A DNA stretch of 64,000 nucleotides, taken from positions 124,001-188,000 of the forward strand of contig NZ_PYCN01000003.1 of the NCBI RefSeq assembly GCF_003062295.1, read 5' to 3'. The stretch comes from Bradyrhizobium algeriense. GTDB taxonomy: Bacteria > Pseudomonadota > Alphaproteobacteria > Rhizobiales > Xanthobacteraceae. Position numbers and translations under genes: made by a program. Shown here piece after piece: positions 28,281 through 36,658 of the stretch. The notes below the pieces were generated by a model. That model was not told the DNA's origin. It saw nothing but the letters and a program-made list of their open reading frames with translations, and searched no databases. Within the stretch, counting starts at the first letter, position 1. Every line of letters starts with the position of its first letter.

Positions 28281-28369
28281 GTAGGGTGGGCAAAGGCGCC
28301 CTTGCGCCGTGCCCACCATCAAGAGCAACGCAAGCAGTGGTGGGCACGCTTCGCTTTGCCCACCCTACG
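28281..28369. repeat. TAGGGTGGG inverted repeat, copy 3
   Basis: GTAGGGTGGGCAAAGGCG and CGCTTTGCCCACCCTACG are the outer arms, with an inner GTGCCCACCA/TGGTGGGCAC hairpin. It lies between the D-threonine aldolase-like gene and the next small gene. Confidence 0.9.
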
Positions 28370-28403
28370 CAGCTCTGTCTAAGATGCGACGGGGAGTCGA
28401 ACG

Positions 28404-28742
28404 TTGAAGAACATACAAATTATTGATGGCGCGCTCAACGCAACCTTCAGCGTGTTTCAAGCGACTGAAGACGAATTCGCTGCCATCTTTCCTGCCGATG
28501 GCCAGGACATGGAGTTCATCGAGGACTTTATCGAACGCGTCGGGGACGAGCGGGCCGGACAAATATTGAGGCCAGTATGGGATCGTCCCATCCTCAAGCG
28601 GGATGCGCAGGGCATCCACGGAACATTGTATTACGAATACGAAGACAAGCGGCAACATTTCCCGCCAACAAAGCGAGAGGTTGACTGGGATCATGATGCG
28701 ATCAACGCCGCCCAGAGGCACCTTTTTGCCAGCAAACGCTAA
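28404..28742 (+). CDS. Conserved hypothetical protein
   Basis: 112 residues from a TTG start at 28404 with GGGGAG seven bases upstream, which decides the start. The sequence is acidic with mixed alpha/beta character and contains YYEYEDKRQHFPPTKREVDWDHDAINAAQRHLFASKR near the C-terminus. No membrane segment or signal is seen. I do not recognise the family. Confidence 0.6.
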   Translation: MKNIQIIDGALNATFSVFQATEDEFAAIFPADGQDMEFIEDFIERVGDERAGQILRPVWDRPILKRDAQGIHGTLYYEYEDKRQHFPPTKREVDWDHDAINAAQRHLFASKR

Positions 28743-28794
28743 GCTTGCGTCACGATCGCAGACATCGTAGGCCACGCCAACCACGCGCAATTTC

Positions 28795-30036
28795 TTAAGG
28801 CAAGCGTTGCCTCCCCAACCACTTCAGCGCCCCTCGCCCCGCTGCTACGCCGGTCGCGAACGACGCCTGCAACAGATAGCCGCCGGTCGGGGCTTCCCAA
28901 TCGAGCATCTCGCCCGCCGCAAACACCCCCGGCAAGCGGCGGAGCATGAAAGCGTCGTCGAGCTCGTCGAACGATATTCCGCCCGCCGTCGAAATCGCGC
29001 GCGCGATCGGCGCGATGCCGTTGAGCTGCACGGACACTGCCTGAATCAAGCGGGCGAGATCGGTCGGAGAAAGCGCGGTTAGCAACTTCCCGGATGTCTT
29101 GGCTGACTCCTGCAACAGCCCGATCGCGATGGGCGAAAGATTTGCCGCCTTGCGGAGAAAATTCGAGAAGGACTGCTTGCCCTTGGCTGCGGACAATTTC
29201 GCGATCAGTTCACCGGTCTCCGCGTCGGGACGTAAGGCGATATTCAGTGTGGCGTGCCCATCGCGCAGGATGGCCTCACGCAACTCGGCAGACAGCGCAT
29301 AGATCGCGCCGCCCTCGATGCCGGTGCGCGTGACGATGGCTTCGCCGCGCTGAGTATGCGCTGCAAAGGTCAGCGCAACGCCCTTGAGCGGTTGACCTTC
29401 AAAGCGGTCGCGGAAAATCTCCGACCAGGCGACGGTGAAGCCGGAATTGGCCGGCCGCAGCGGCGATATCTTCACGCCCTCTGCAGCGAGCGTTTCCTTC
29501 CACGTGCCGTCTGAACCAAGCCGCGGCCAGCTCGCGCCCCCGAGCGCCAGCACGGTTGCGCGCGGCTCGACGACGAGCGGTCCGCCAGGTGTTTCAAAAC
29601 GCAGGCGGCCCTGCTCATCCCAGCCGGTCCAGCGGTGGCGCAGCGCCAATCTTACGCCCATCGAGTCGAGCCGCCGCAGCCAAGCCCGTAACAAGGGCGA
29701 GGCCTTGAAGGCTTTCGGAAAAACCCGGCCGCTGGAGCCGACAAAAGTCTCCTGCCCCAGCGCTTCACTCCAGTCGCGCAGTGCCTGTGGCGGAAACGCT
29801 TCGATGGCGGCTTTCAGATGCGGCATCGCCTCGCGGTAGCGCGCGAGGAATGCCGGCAACGGCTCGCTATGCGTGAGGTTGAGCCCGCCTCGCCCGGCCA
29901 TCAGGAACTTGCGGCCGGCGGAAGGCATCGCGTCATAGACGATGACCTCGGCGCCGCCCTGCGCGAGCACTTCGGCTGCCATCAGGCCGGCGGGGCCGGC
30001 GCCGATGATGGCGACGTGTTGTGAGGGTGAAGACAT
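28795..30036 (-). CDS. TIGR03862-type FAD-dependent flavoprotein
   Basis: A 413-residue HI0933-like flavoprotein. The N-terminal FAD-binding motif is VAIIGAGPAGLMAAEVLAQGGAEV, followed by DAMPSAGRKFLMAGRGGLNLTHSE, the conserved HI0933 stretch, then TVLALGGASWPRLGSDG. The C-terminal segment FAAGEMLDWEAPTGGYLLQASFATG is the second FAD-contact region. Its reaction is not known. ATG 30036 was taken because earlier starts would put a non-conserved stretch before the FAD motif. It is followed by repeat DNA. Confidence 0.88.
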   Translation of the reverse strand: MSSPSQHVAIIGAGPAGLMAAEVLAQGGAEVIVYDAMPSAGRKFLMAGRGGLNLTHSEPLPAFLARYREAMPHLKAAIEAFPPQALRDWSEALGQETFVGSSGRVFPKAFKASPLLRAWLRRLDSMGVRLALRHRWTGWDEQGRLRFETPGGPLVVEPRATVLALGGASWPRLGSDGTWKETLAAEGVKISPLRPANSGFTVAWSEIFRDRFEGQPLKGVALTFAAHTQRGEAIVTRTGIEGGAIYALSAELREAILRDGHATLNIALRPDAETGELIAKLSAAKGKQSFSNFLRKAANLSPIAIGLLQESAKTSGKLLTALSPTDLARLIQAVSVQLNGIAPIARAISTAGGISFDELDDAFMLRRLPGVFAAGEMLDWEAPTGGYLLQASFATGVAAGRGALKWLGRQRLP

Positions 30037-30072
30037 GGCGGGAGTGTACGTCGTCGCCGCCACAATAACAGT

Positions 30073-30198
30073 CGTCATGCCCGGGCTTGTCCCGGGCATC
30101 CACGTCTAACTTGCGGTCGGTGACAAAGGCGTGGATGGCCGGGTCATAGGCGAGCGGAAGCGACGCCGTCCTTCGGACGGCTATGCCCGGCCATGACG
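30073..30198. repeat. ATGCCCGGG inverted repeat, copy 1
   Basis: CGTCATGCCCGGGCTTGTC at the left and TATGCCCGGCCATGACG at the right, with the inner module ATCCACGTC/GGCGTGGATGG. The second copy lies at 31172-31261, so the two flank the SDR gene. Confidence 0.85.
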
Positions 30199-30223
30199 AG
30201 AGAGTTTGACGAGAACCGCAGCG

Positions 30224-31141
30224 CTACAGCTTGATCCCCGCCCGCGCTGCGGCCTGCGCCACATATTTCTGCGTCTGCTCGAACGCGCCTTGCAGCGCCT
30301 TGGCCTTCGAGACGTCGTCGATCTCGGCAAAACGCGCCGCAATCGCATCCGGCGTCCAGTCGGACTGGGCCAGATTGACGCCCTCGGTCTCGATGATCTT
30401 GATCACCGCGAACGAGCCCGCGCCCGCGCCCATGATAGTGCGGGTCGGGGCGTCCTCGCTCAGCAGAAATTCCACCGCCGGCGTGATCGCCTCGGGGCGC
30501 ATCAGGGCCAGCGCCTGCGGCGGCAGCAGTTCTTCCGTCATCCGGGTCGCCGCGGTCGGCGAAATCGTGTTGACGCGGATGTTGTTCTTGCGGCCTTCCT
30601 CGGCCAGCACGTTCATCAGGCCGACCATGCCGGCTTTGGCGGCGCCGTAATTGGCCTGACCGAAATTGCCGAACAGGCCCGACGACGAGGTGGTCAGCAC
30701 GATGCGCCCATAGTTGCGCTCCCGCATGCCATCCCACACCGCCTTGCAGCAGTAAAACGTACCGACGAGATGAACATCGAGTACCTTGGCAAAGTCGGCT
30801 ACATCCATTTTTGCGAACGACTTGTCGCGAAGAATGCCAGCATTGGCGCACAGGAGATCGACGCTGCCCCACTCCTTCGTAGCCCGCTCGACCATCGCCG
30901 TGACCTGTCCGAACTTCGAGACGTCGGCGCCATCGGCCATCGCGGTGCCGCCGGCTTTGCGGATTTCCTCGACCACGGTTTCCGCTGGCGTCAGCGACCC
31001 GCCGGTACCGTCGCGCGCGCCGCCGAAATCGTTGACCACCACCTTGGCGCCGCGGCTCGCCAGCCCCAGCGCATGCGCCCGTCCCAGACCATTGCCCGCG
31101 CCGGTGACGATGGCGACGCGTCCGTCAAACCTGATTGCCAT
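30224..31141 (-). CDS. Short-chain dehydrogenase/reductase
   Basis: 305 residues of the SDR superfamily. The cofactor loop is TGAGNGLG (13-20), ending in NDFGG, a pattern of 3-hydroxyacyl-CoA dehydrogenases. NAG occurs near 100, and the catalytic pair is YGAAK (Tyr165, Lys169), with a Ser a little earlier. The extended C-terminal half suits the hydroxyacyl dehydrogenase part of multifunctional beta-oxidation proteins. It is the last gene of the run that begins at mmsA. A repeat lies just upstream and another just downstream. Confidence 0.88.
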   Translation of the reverse strand: MAIRFDGRVAIVTGAGNGLGRAHALGLASRGAKVVVNDFGGARDGTGGSLTPAETVVEEIRKAGGTAMADGADVSKFGQVTAMVERATKEWGSVDLLCANAGILRDKSFAKMDVADFAKVLDVHLVGTFYCCKAVWDGMRERNYGRIVLTTSSSGLFGNFGQANYGAAKAGMVGLMNVLAEEGRKNNIRVNTISPTAATRMTEELLPPQALALMRPEAITPAVEFLLSEDAPTRTIMGAGAGSFAVIKIIETEGVNLAQSDWTPDAIAARFAEIDDVSKAKALQGAFEQTQKYVAQAAARAGIKL

Positions 31142-31171
31142 GAGTTACGATTCCTGGATGTGGGTTTCACT

Positions 31172-31261
31172 CGTCATGCCCGGCCTTGTGCCGGGCATCC
31201 ACGTCTTCCTGGTTGCTGCATAGCAAGACGTGGATGGCCGGGACAAGCCCGGCCATGACGC
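31172..31261. repeat. ATGCCCGGG inverted repeat, copy 2
   Basis: The pairing is CGTCATGCCCGGCCTTG with CAAGCCCGGCCATGACG, around an inner CATCCACGTCTT/AAGACGTGGATG hairpin. It is a near-perfect copy of the repeat at 30073 and lies between the SDR gene and the MaoC gene. Confidence 0.9.
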
Positions 31262-31268
31262 GCTGAGG

Positions 31269-31748
31269 TTATGCGAAGTAAATCAGCCCGATCCAGTCGG
31301 CGACCAAAGCGGGCTTCTCCTCGCCCTCGATCTCGATGGTAACGCTGGTGCGCGACTGCAGCTCCTTCGGCTTGCGCAGCTTGGCCTCCATCAGCGTGAA
31401 GCGGCCACGCACGCGCGAGCCCGCGCGCACCGGCGAGAGGAAGCGCAGCTTGTCGAAACCATAATTCACGCCCATCGCCGTGCCTTCGATGACCGGCATC
31501 ACTTCATAGGACATGATGCTCATCAGCGACATCGTGAGAAAGCCATGCGCGATGGTGTTGCCGAACGCGGTTTCCTTTTTGGCGCGCTCGGGATCGACAT
31601 GGATGAACTGATGGTCCTCGATCACGTCGGCGTAGACATTGATCCGGCTCTGGTCGATCAGGTGCCAGGACGACACCCCGATCTCCTTGCCCACCATGGC
31701 CTGATAGGCCTCAAACGAGACCGGCGGCTTCTTCCAGACTTCATTCAT
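31269..31748 (-). CDS. MaoC-like dehydratase
   Basis: A 159-residue hotdog protein of the MaoC/R-specific enoyl-CoA hydratase group. The catalytic loop is ADVIEDHQFIHVDPERA (Asp45 and His50), followed by FGNTIAHGFLTMSL. This set matches (R)-hydratases that hydrate trans-enoyl-CoA. It lies six bases from the acyl-CoA synthetase stop, which suggests co-transcription. Confidence 0.9.
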   Translation of the reverse strand: MNEVWKKPPVSFEAYQAMVGKEIGVSSWHLIDQSRINVYADVIEDHQFIHVDPERAKKETAFGNTIAHGFLTMSLMSIMSYEVMPVIEGTAMGVNYGFDKLRFLSPVRAGSRVRGRFTLMEAKLRKPKELQSRTSVTIEIEGEEKPALVADWIGLIYFA

Positions 31749-31753
31749 TGTGA

Positions 31754-33484
31754 TTAGCTCTCCAGCCCGGCGGTCCGCACCTTCTGCAGCTCCGGGAATT
31801 CTTCTTCGCGGAACTCCGCTCCGCGCAGCGCATCGCTTCTGACATTATCATGTTCGAGCCGGCGCAACTGCACGCGGCGGATTTTGCCGGAAATCGTCTT
31901 CGGCAGTTCCGTCACCAGTTCGATCTTGCGGATGCGCTTGAACGGCGCCAGCCTTGTGTGCAGATGCCGGAAGATCGATAGCGCCGTTTCCGGCGTGCGT
32001 TCGACGCCTGAGACCAGCAGCACATAGGCCTTGGGGATCGCGAGCCGGATCGGATCGGGACTGGGAACGACCGCGGCTTCAGCGACCGATTCATGCTCCA
32101 GCAGCACGCTTTCCAGCTCGAACGGGCTGATACGGTAGTCGGATGATTTGAAAACGTCGTCGGAACGGCCGACGAAAGTCAGATAACCCTCGTCATCGGC
32201 AAACACCACGTCGCCGCTGCGATAGAGATCGCCGTCGGCGCCCTTCAGTTTGCCGTCCTCGCCCTGATAGCCCTGCATCAGGCCGGCGGGCCGATCGGCG
32301 CCGAGCACCAGCGTCACCTCCCCCTCCTTGGTGACGTGGCCGTCACTGTCGGTGATCTGCACGCGGTAGCCCGGCAGCGGGCGGCCCATCGAGCCGACCT
32401 TGACCTTCTGGCCCGGTGAGTTGCCCGCAAGCGCGGTGGTTTCGGTCTGGCCGTAGCCGTCGCGGATGGTCAAGCCCCACGCCGCCTTCACCTGATCGAT
32501 CACTTCCGGGTTGAGCGGCTCTCCGGCGCCGCAGACCTCGCGCAGGCTGACCTTGAAATCCGCAAGCCGCTCCTGGATGAACAGCCGCCACACCGTCGGC
32601 GGCGCGCACAGCGTGGTGACGCCGCAGCGGCCGACGGTGGCGAGCAAGGCCTTGGCATCGAAGCGCGGCTGGTTGACCACAAACACAGTAGCTCCGGCAT
32701 TCCATGGCGCGAAGAAGCAGCTCCAGGCATGCTTGGCCCAGCCCGGCGAGGAAATATTCAGATGCACGTCGCCCGGCTGCAGCCCGAGCCAGAACATCGT
32801 CGACAGCGCACCGACCGGATAGCTGCGCTGGCTGTGCCGCACCAGTTTTGGCTTTGCCGTCGTGCCCGAGGTGAAATAGAGCAGCATCGGGTCGTCGGCG
32901 TTGGTCGGACCATCAGGCGCAAAAGTCTCGGGCGCGCCGGCCGCCTGCTCGAATGGCAGCCAGCCGTCATGCGTCGTCGATGCACCGACCACGATACGCA
33001 CCAGATTGTCGCCGCCGAGGCCTGCGAACTTCGCCACTTGATCCTGCGAAGCCACCACCACCCTCGCCCGGCCGCGATCGAGCCGGTCGCGCAATTCGTC
33101 GGGCGTGAGAAGCGTGGTGGCGGGGATCACGACCACGCCGAGCTTCATTGCCGCCAGCATGGTCTCCCACAACGGTACGACATTGCCGAGCAACAGCAAC
33201 AGATGGTCGCCGCGCCTCAAGCCCTGCGCGCGCAGGAAGTTCGCCACCTGATTGGAACGGGCCGAGAGCGCCGCAAAGGAAAGTTTTGTCTCTTTGTGAC
33301 CGGCATCGACGATCCAGAGCGCGGTGCGGTCGCGGCTGTCGGCATTGCGGCCGAGTTCTGCGTCGAACCAGTCCAGCGCCCAGTTGAACGGAACCGGATC
33401 GGGCCAGCGAAATCCCTTCACGGCCGTATCGTAATCCGCGCGGTGCTTGAGCAGAAAGGTGCGCGCTTCCTGGAAGGTGGTCAT
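31754..33484 (-). CDS. AMP-binding acyl-CoA synthetase
   Basis: A 576-residue adenylate-forming ligase that activates a carboxylic acid to its CoA thioester. The P-loop-like motif YFTSGTTAKPK is at 203-213, and the A5 region GYGQTET around 330. The C-terminal lid includes GRSDDVFKSSDYRISPFELE and ends near KTISGKIRR, holding the catalytic lysine. The substrate is unclear; benzoate or medium-chain acid ligases are the nearest shape. It sits between mmsB and the MaoC gene, so it probably feeds the same acyl-CoA pathway. Confidence 0.92.
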   Translation of the reverse strand: MTTFQEARTFLLKHRADYDTAVKGFRWPDPVPFNWALDWFDAELGRNADSRDRTALWIVDAGHKETKLSFAALSARSNQVANFLRAQGLRRGDHLLLLLGNVVPLWETMLAAMKLGVVVIPATTLLTPDELRDRLDRGRARVVVASQDQVAKFAGLGGDNLVRIVVGASTTHDGWLPFEQAAGAPETFAPDGPTNADDPMLLYFTSGTTAKPKLVRHSQRSYPVGALSTMFWLGLQPGDVHLNISSPGWAKHAWSCFFAPWNAGATVFVVNQPRFDAKALLATVGRCGVTTLCAPPTVWRLFIQERLADFKVSLREVCGAGEPLNPEVIDQVKAAWGLTIRDGYGQTETTALAGNSPGQKVKVGSMGRPLPGYRVQITDSDGHVTKEGEVTLVLGADRPAGLMQGYQGEDGKLKGADGDLYRSGDVVFADDEGYLTFVGRSDDVFKSSDYRISPFELESVLLEHESVAEAAVVPSPDPIRLAIPKAYVLLVSGVERTPETALSIFRHLHTRLAPFKRIRKIELVTELPKTISGKIRRVQLRRLEHDNVRSDALRGAEFREEEFPELQKVRTAGLES

Positions 33485-33493
33485 TGCAAGCCT

Positions 33494-34384
33494 TCACGGT
33501 TGTGCGCCGAGAGAACGCACCTGTTGGATGATGCCAGAAAAATCGACGGCGCCGTTGCCGGCGTTGTTGAAAATTTCGTAGAGATCGGTTGCAAACGCTC
33601 CGAGCGGCAAAGACGCACCTGAGGCTTTGGCCGCATCCTGCGACAACTTGAGATCCTTCAGCATGAGCGCAGCGGCAAAGCCGGGCTTGTAATCGTTATT
33701 GGCCGGCGAGGTCGGCACCGGGCCGGGAACCGGACAATAGGACGTCAGCGCCCAGCACTGCCCCGAGGAGGTTGAGGCGACGTCGAACAGCGCTTGATGC
33801 GACAGGCCGAGTTTCTCGGCGAGCGCAAAGCCCTCGCAGACCGCGATCATGGAGACGGCAAGGATCATGTTGTTGCAGATCTTGGCCGCCTGCCCCGCGC
33901 CGGCGCCGCCGCAATGCACGATCTTCTTGCCCATGTTTTCCAGCACGGGTTTTGCCGCCGCAAAGGCCTTGTCCTCGCCGCCGCACATGAAGGTGAGCGT
34001 CGCGCCCTTGGCGCCGCCGGTTCCACCCGACACCGGCGCATCGACCGAGAGCGCGCCGTGCTTCGCGGCCAGCTCATGCGCCTGCTTGGCGCTTTCGACG
34101 TCGATGGTCGAGCAATCGATGATCAGCGTGCCCTTGGTCATCGCCGGGATCACTTCGTTCCAGACCGACAGCACATGCTTGCCAGCGGGCAGCATGGTGA
34201 TGATGATTTCAGCGCCCTTGACCGAGGCCACCGAACTCTCGGCGATGGTGGCGCCGTCGGCCTTTGCCTGATCGCGCGAGGCCGCGACCAGATCGAACGC
34301 GGTGAGCTTGTGGCCGGCCTTGACCAGATTGGCTGCCATCGGCCCACCCATATTGCCGAGGCCAATGAATGCGATATTTGCCAT
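33494..34384 (-). CDS. mmsB: 3-hydroxyisobutyrate dehydrogenase
   Basis: Oxidises 3-hydroxyisobutyrate to methylmalonate semialdehyde in valine breakdown. The 296-residue beta-hydroxyacid dehydrogenase has the NAD(P) loop FIGLGNMGGPM (6-16), the substrate motif DAPVSGGTGGA (115-125) and the catalytic lysine in GAGQAAKICNNM (Lys168). mmsA, which uses its product, is encoded three genes upstream, and the preceding enzymes are adjacent. ATG 34384 follows a GGAGG site. Confidence 0.94.
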   Translation of the reverse strand: MANIAFIGLGNMGGPMAANLVKAGHKLTAFDLVAASRDQAKADGATIAESSVASVKGAEIIITMLPAGKHVLSVWNEVIPAMTKGTLIIDCSTIDVESAKQAHELAAKHGALSVDAPVSGGTGGAKGATLTFMCGGEDKAFAAAKPVLENMGKKIVHCGGAGAGQAAKICNNMILAVSMIAVCEGFALAEKLGLSHQALFDVASTSSGQCWALTSYCPVPGPVPTSPANNDYKPGFAAALMLKDLKLSQDAAKASGASLPLGAFATDLYEIFNNAGNGAVDFSGIIQQVRSLGAQP

Positions 34385-34418
34385 CTCGAATCCTCCGCTT
34401 AAGGTTTTTCTGTTTTGA

Positions 34419-35492
34419 TTAGCTGAATTTCAACTCATCGGCGCCGATCTCGGCGAAATACGGCGCGACCATTGCCGGCGTCACGTCCTCAATCCGCGGC
34501 GGCGACCATTTGGGATTGCGGTCCTTGTCGATCACCGCGGCGCGCACGCCCTCGCGAAAATCATCGCTGGCAAAGACTTCCAGCGCGGCGCGATACTCCC
34601 GCACCAGGCATTCCTCCAGCGAGCGTGATGCCCGCGCCAGCCGCAGCAGTTTCAGCGTCACCACCATGCCGCGCGGCGATTTCTCGTTCAGCATCCTCAG
34701 CGTCGAGAGTGCCAGTTCCGAGCCGTCGCGCTGCAAAGCCGCGACGATGTCTTCCATGCGGTCGTAGGCGAACCATGCGTCGATCTTCGGCTGCATCGCG
34801 GCGACAGGTCCGTCCGTCTCACCGGTTGCGAAGCCAGCAATCAGCGCTTTGACTTCCGCGGAGGTCACACCGGGCCGAACCTTGGTCAGCGCCTCGCGCA
34901 ACGCGGCGAGTTTGCCTGACGGCACGACCGAGTCGGCAAAGCCGGCATGGATCGCGTCCGGACCGTTCATGGTCTGACTGGTCAAGCCGAAATACGTGCC
35001 GATCTCTCCCGGCGAATGCGACAGCAGCCATGTGCCGCCCACATCCGGGAAGAAGCCGAGGCCGACTTCCGGCATTGCCAATTTCGTCTTGTCGGTCACG
35101 ACACGGTGGCTCGAGTGCGCCGATAACCCGACGCCGCCGCCCATCACGATGCCGTCCATGAAGGACACATAAGGCTTCGGGAATTTCTTGATGCGGGCGT
35201 TAAGGATGTATTCGTCGCGCCACAGGATCTTGCCGAGATCGCCCTTGACCTTGGAGCTCTCCCAGAGCGCGCGGATGTCGCCGCCGGCGCAAAGGCCGCG
35301 CTCGCCCGCGCCTTCCAGCAGGATCACGGCCACGGAAGGATCGGCCTCGAAGGCATCGAGCGCCTTGTCGATGTCGTGGAACATCTCCAGCGTCACCGCA
35401 TTGATGGCCTTCGGCCGGTTCAGCCGGAGGATGCCAGCCGAGCCTTCCTTGCGCGCGATCAGGTCGCCCTCTGCAACAGCAGCATCCGTCAT
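34419..35492 (-). CDS. 3-hydroxyisobutyryl-CoA hydrolase (enoyl-CoA hydratase family)
   Basis: A 357-residue crotonase-fold enzyme that releases free 3-hydroxyisobutyrate from its CoA ester in valine degradation. GAGERGLCAGGDIRALWESSK and GIVMGGGVGLSAHSSHRV form the oxyanion hole; the longer C-terminal region with SPRGMVVTLKLLR is specific to the HIBCH type. It starts with ATG at 35492, giving an ATGA overlap with the acyl-CoA dehydrogenase stop. Longer in-frame extensions would overlap that gene and are rejected. Confidence 0.92.
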   Translation of the reverse strand: MTDAAVAEGDLIARKEGSAGILRLNRPKAINAVTLEMFHDIDKALDAFEADPSVAVILLEGAGERGLCAGGDIRALWESSKVKGDLGKILWRDEYILNARIKKFPKPYVSFMDGIVMGGGVGLSAHSSHRVVTDKTKLAMPEVGLGFFPDVGGTWLLSHSPGEIGTYFGLTSQTMNGPDAIHAGFADSVVPSGKLAALREALTKVRPGVTSAEVKALIAGFATGETDGPVAAMQPKIDAWFAYDRMEDIVAALQRDGSELALSTLRMLNEKSPRGMVVTLKLLRLARASRSLEECLVREYRAALEVFASDDFREGVRAAVIDKDRNPKWSPPRIEDVTPAMVAPYFAEIGADELKFS

Positions 35493-36634
35493 CGCGCGCC
35501 CTCGATCAGCTTGCGCGACACGATCAGCCGCATGATTTCGTTGGTCCCTTCCAGGATCTGGTGCACGCGCAAATCGCGCACGATCTTCTCGATGCCGTAT
35601 TCGCTGAGATAGCCGTAGCCGCCATGCAGTTGCAGCGCCTGGTTGGCGACTTCGAAACCAACGTCGGTGCCAAAACGCTTGGCCATCGCGCACAGCATTG
35701 TGGCGTCCGCGTCCTTGCGATCGAGCGCTGCGGCGGCACGCCAGACAAAAGTCCGCGCCGCCTCCAGTTCGGTCGCCATGTCGGCAAGCCGAAACTGCAG
35801 CGCCTGGAATTCATCGAGGCGTTTTCCAAACGCTTTTCGTTCCTTCATGTAGGCCAGGGACTTCTCCAGCGCGCTTTGCGCGCCGCCGAGCGAACACGCC
35901 GCGATATTGATGCGGCCACCGTCGAGCCCGGCCATCGCGATCTTGAAGCCGATGCCCTCCTCGCCCAGCCGGTTCTCGACCGGCACGCGGGCATTCTCAA
36001 AAATCACGGCGCGGGTCGGCTGTGCGTTCCAGCCCATCTTGCGCTCATTGGCGCCGAATGAGACGCCCGGCGTATCGGCCGGGATGACAAGTGTCGAGAT
36101 GCCGCCCGGCCCGTCAGCGCCGGTCCGCACCATCACGACATAGAGGTCGCCGCCACCGGCGCCGGAGATGAACTGCTTCTGGCCGTTGAGTACATAATGG
36201 TCGCCGTCGCGCACCGCGCGGGTGCGGAGCGCGGCGGCGTCCGAGCCGGAGCCCGGCTCGGTCAGGCAATAGCTCGCCAACAGCTCCATGGTGCAGAGCC
36301 TTGGCAACCACTTCTGGCGCTGGGTGTCGTTGCCATAGGCATCGATCATCCACGAGGCCATGTTGTGGATCGAGATGAAGGCCGACACCGTCGGACAGCC
36401 CTGCGCTAAGGCCTCGAAGATCAGCGCGGCGTCGAACCGCGTCAACGCCGAGCCGCCGACGTCGTCCCTGATGTAGACGCCGCCCATGCCGAGCTTGGCA
36501 GCTTCCCGCATCACGTCGACGGGGAAATGCTTTTCCTCGTCCCAGCGGAGCGCATGCGGCGCGATTTTTTCCGCGGCGAATTCGCGCGCCATGTCGCGAA
36601 CCGCCACCTGGTCCTCATTGAGAGCGAACTGCAT
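35489..36634 (-). CDS. Isobutyryl-CoA-type acyl-CoA dehydrogenase
   Basis: A FAD enzyme of 381 residues. The sequence has YCLTEPGSGSDAAALRT for FAD/substrate binding, the KQFISGAGGGDLYVVM stretch and the terminal QLHGGYGYLSEYGIEKIVRDLRVHQILEGTNEIMR signature; the catalytic Glu is expected in that last stretch. In this context it should convert isobutyryl-CoA to methacrylyl-CoA in valine breakdown. It overlaps the hydrolase gene by four bases and follows mmsA. Confidence 0.93.
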   Translation of the reverse strand: MQFALNEDQVAVRDMAREFAAEKIAPHALRWDEEKHFPVDVMREAAKLGMGGVYIRDDVGGSALTRFDAALIFEALAQGCPTVSAFISIHNMASWMIDAYGNDTQRQKWLPRLCTMELLASYCLTEPGSGSDAAALRTRAVRDGDHYVLNGQKQFISGAGGGDLYVVMVRTGADGPGGISTLVIPADTPGVSFGANERKMGWNAQPTRAVIFENARVPVENRLGEEGIGFKIAMAGLDGGRINIAACSLGGAQSALEKSLAYMKERKAFGKRLDEFQALQFRLADMATELEAARTFVWRAAAALDRKDADATMLCAMAKRFGTDVGFEVANQALQLHGGYGYLSEYGIEKIVRDLRVHQILEGTNEIMRLIVSRKLIEGAR

Positions 36635-36658
36635 CTCCGCGCCTCGCGCTGTGACGCG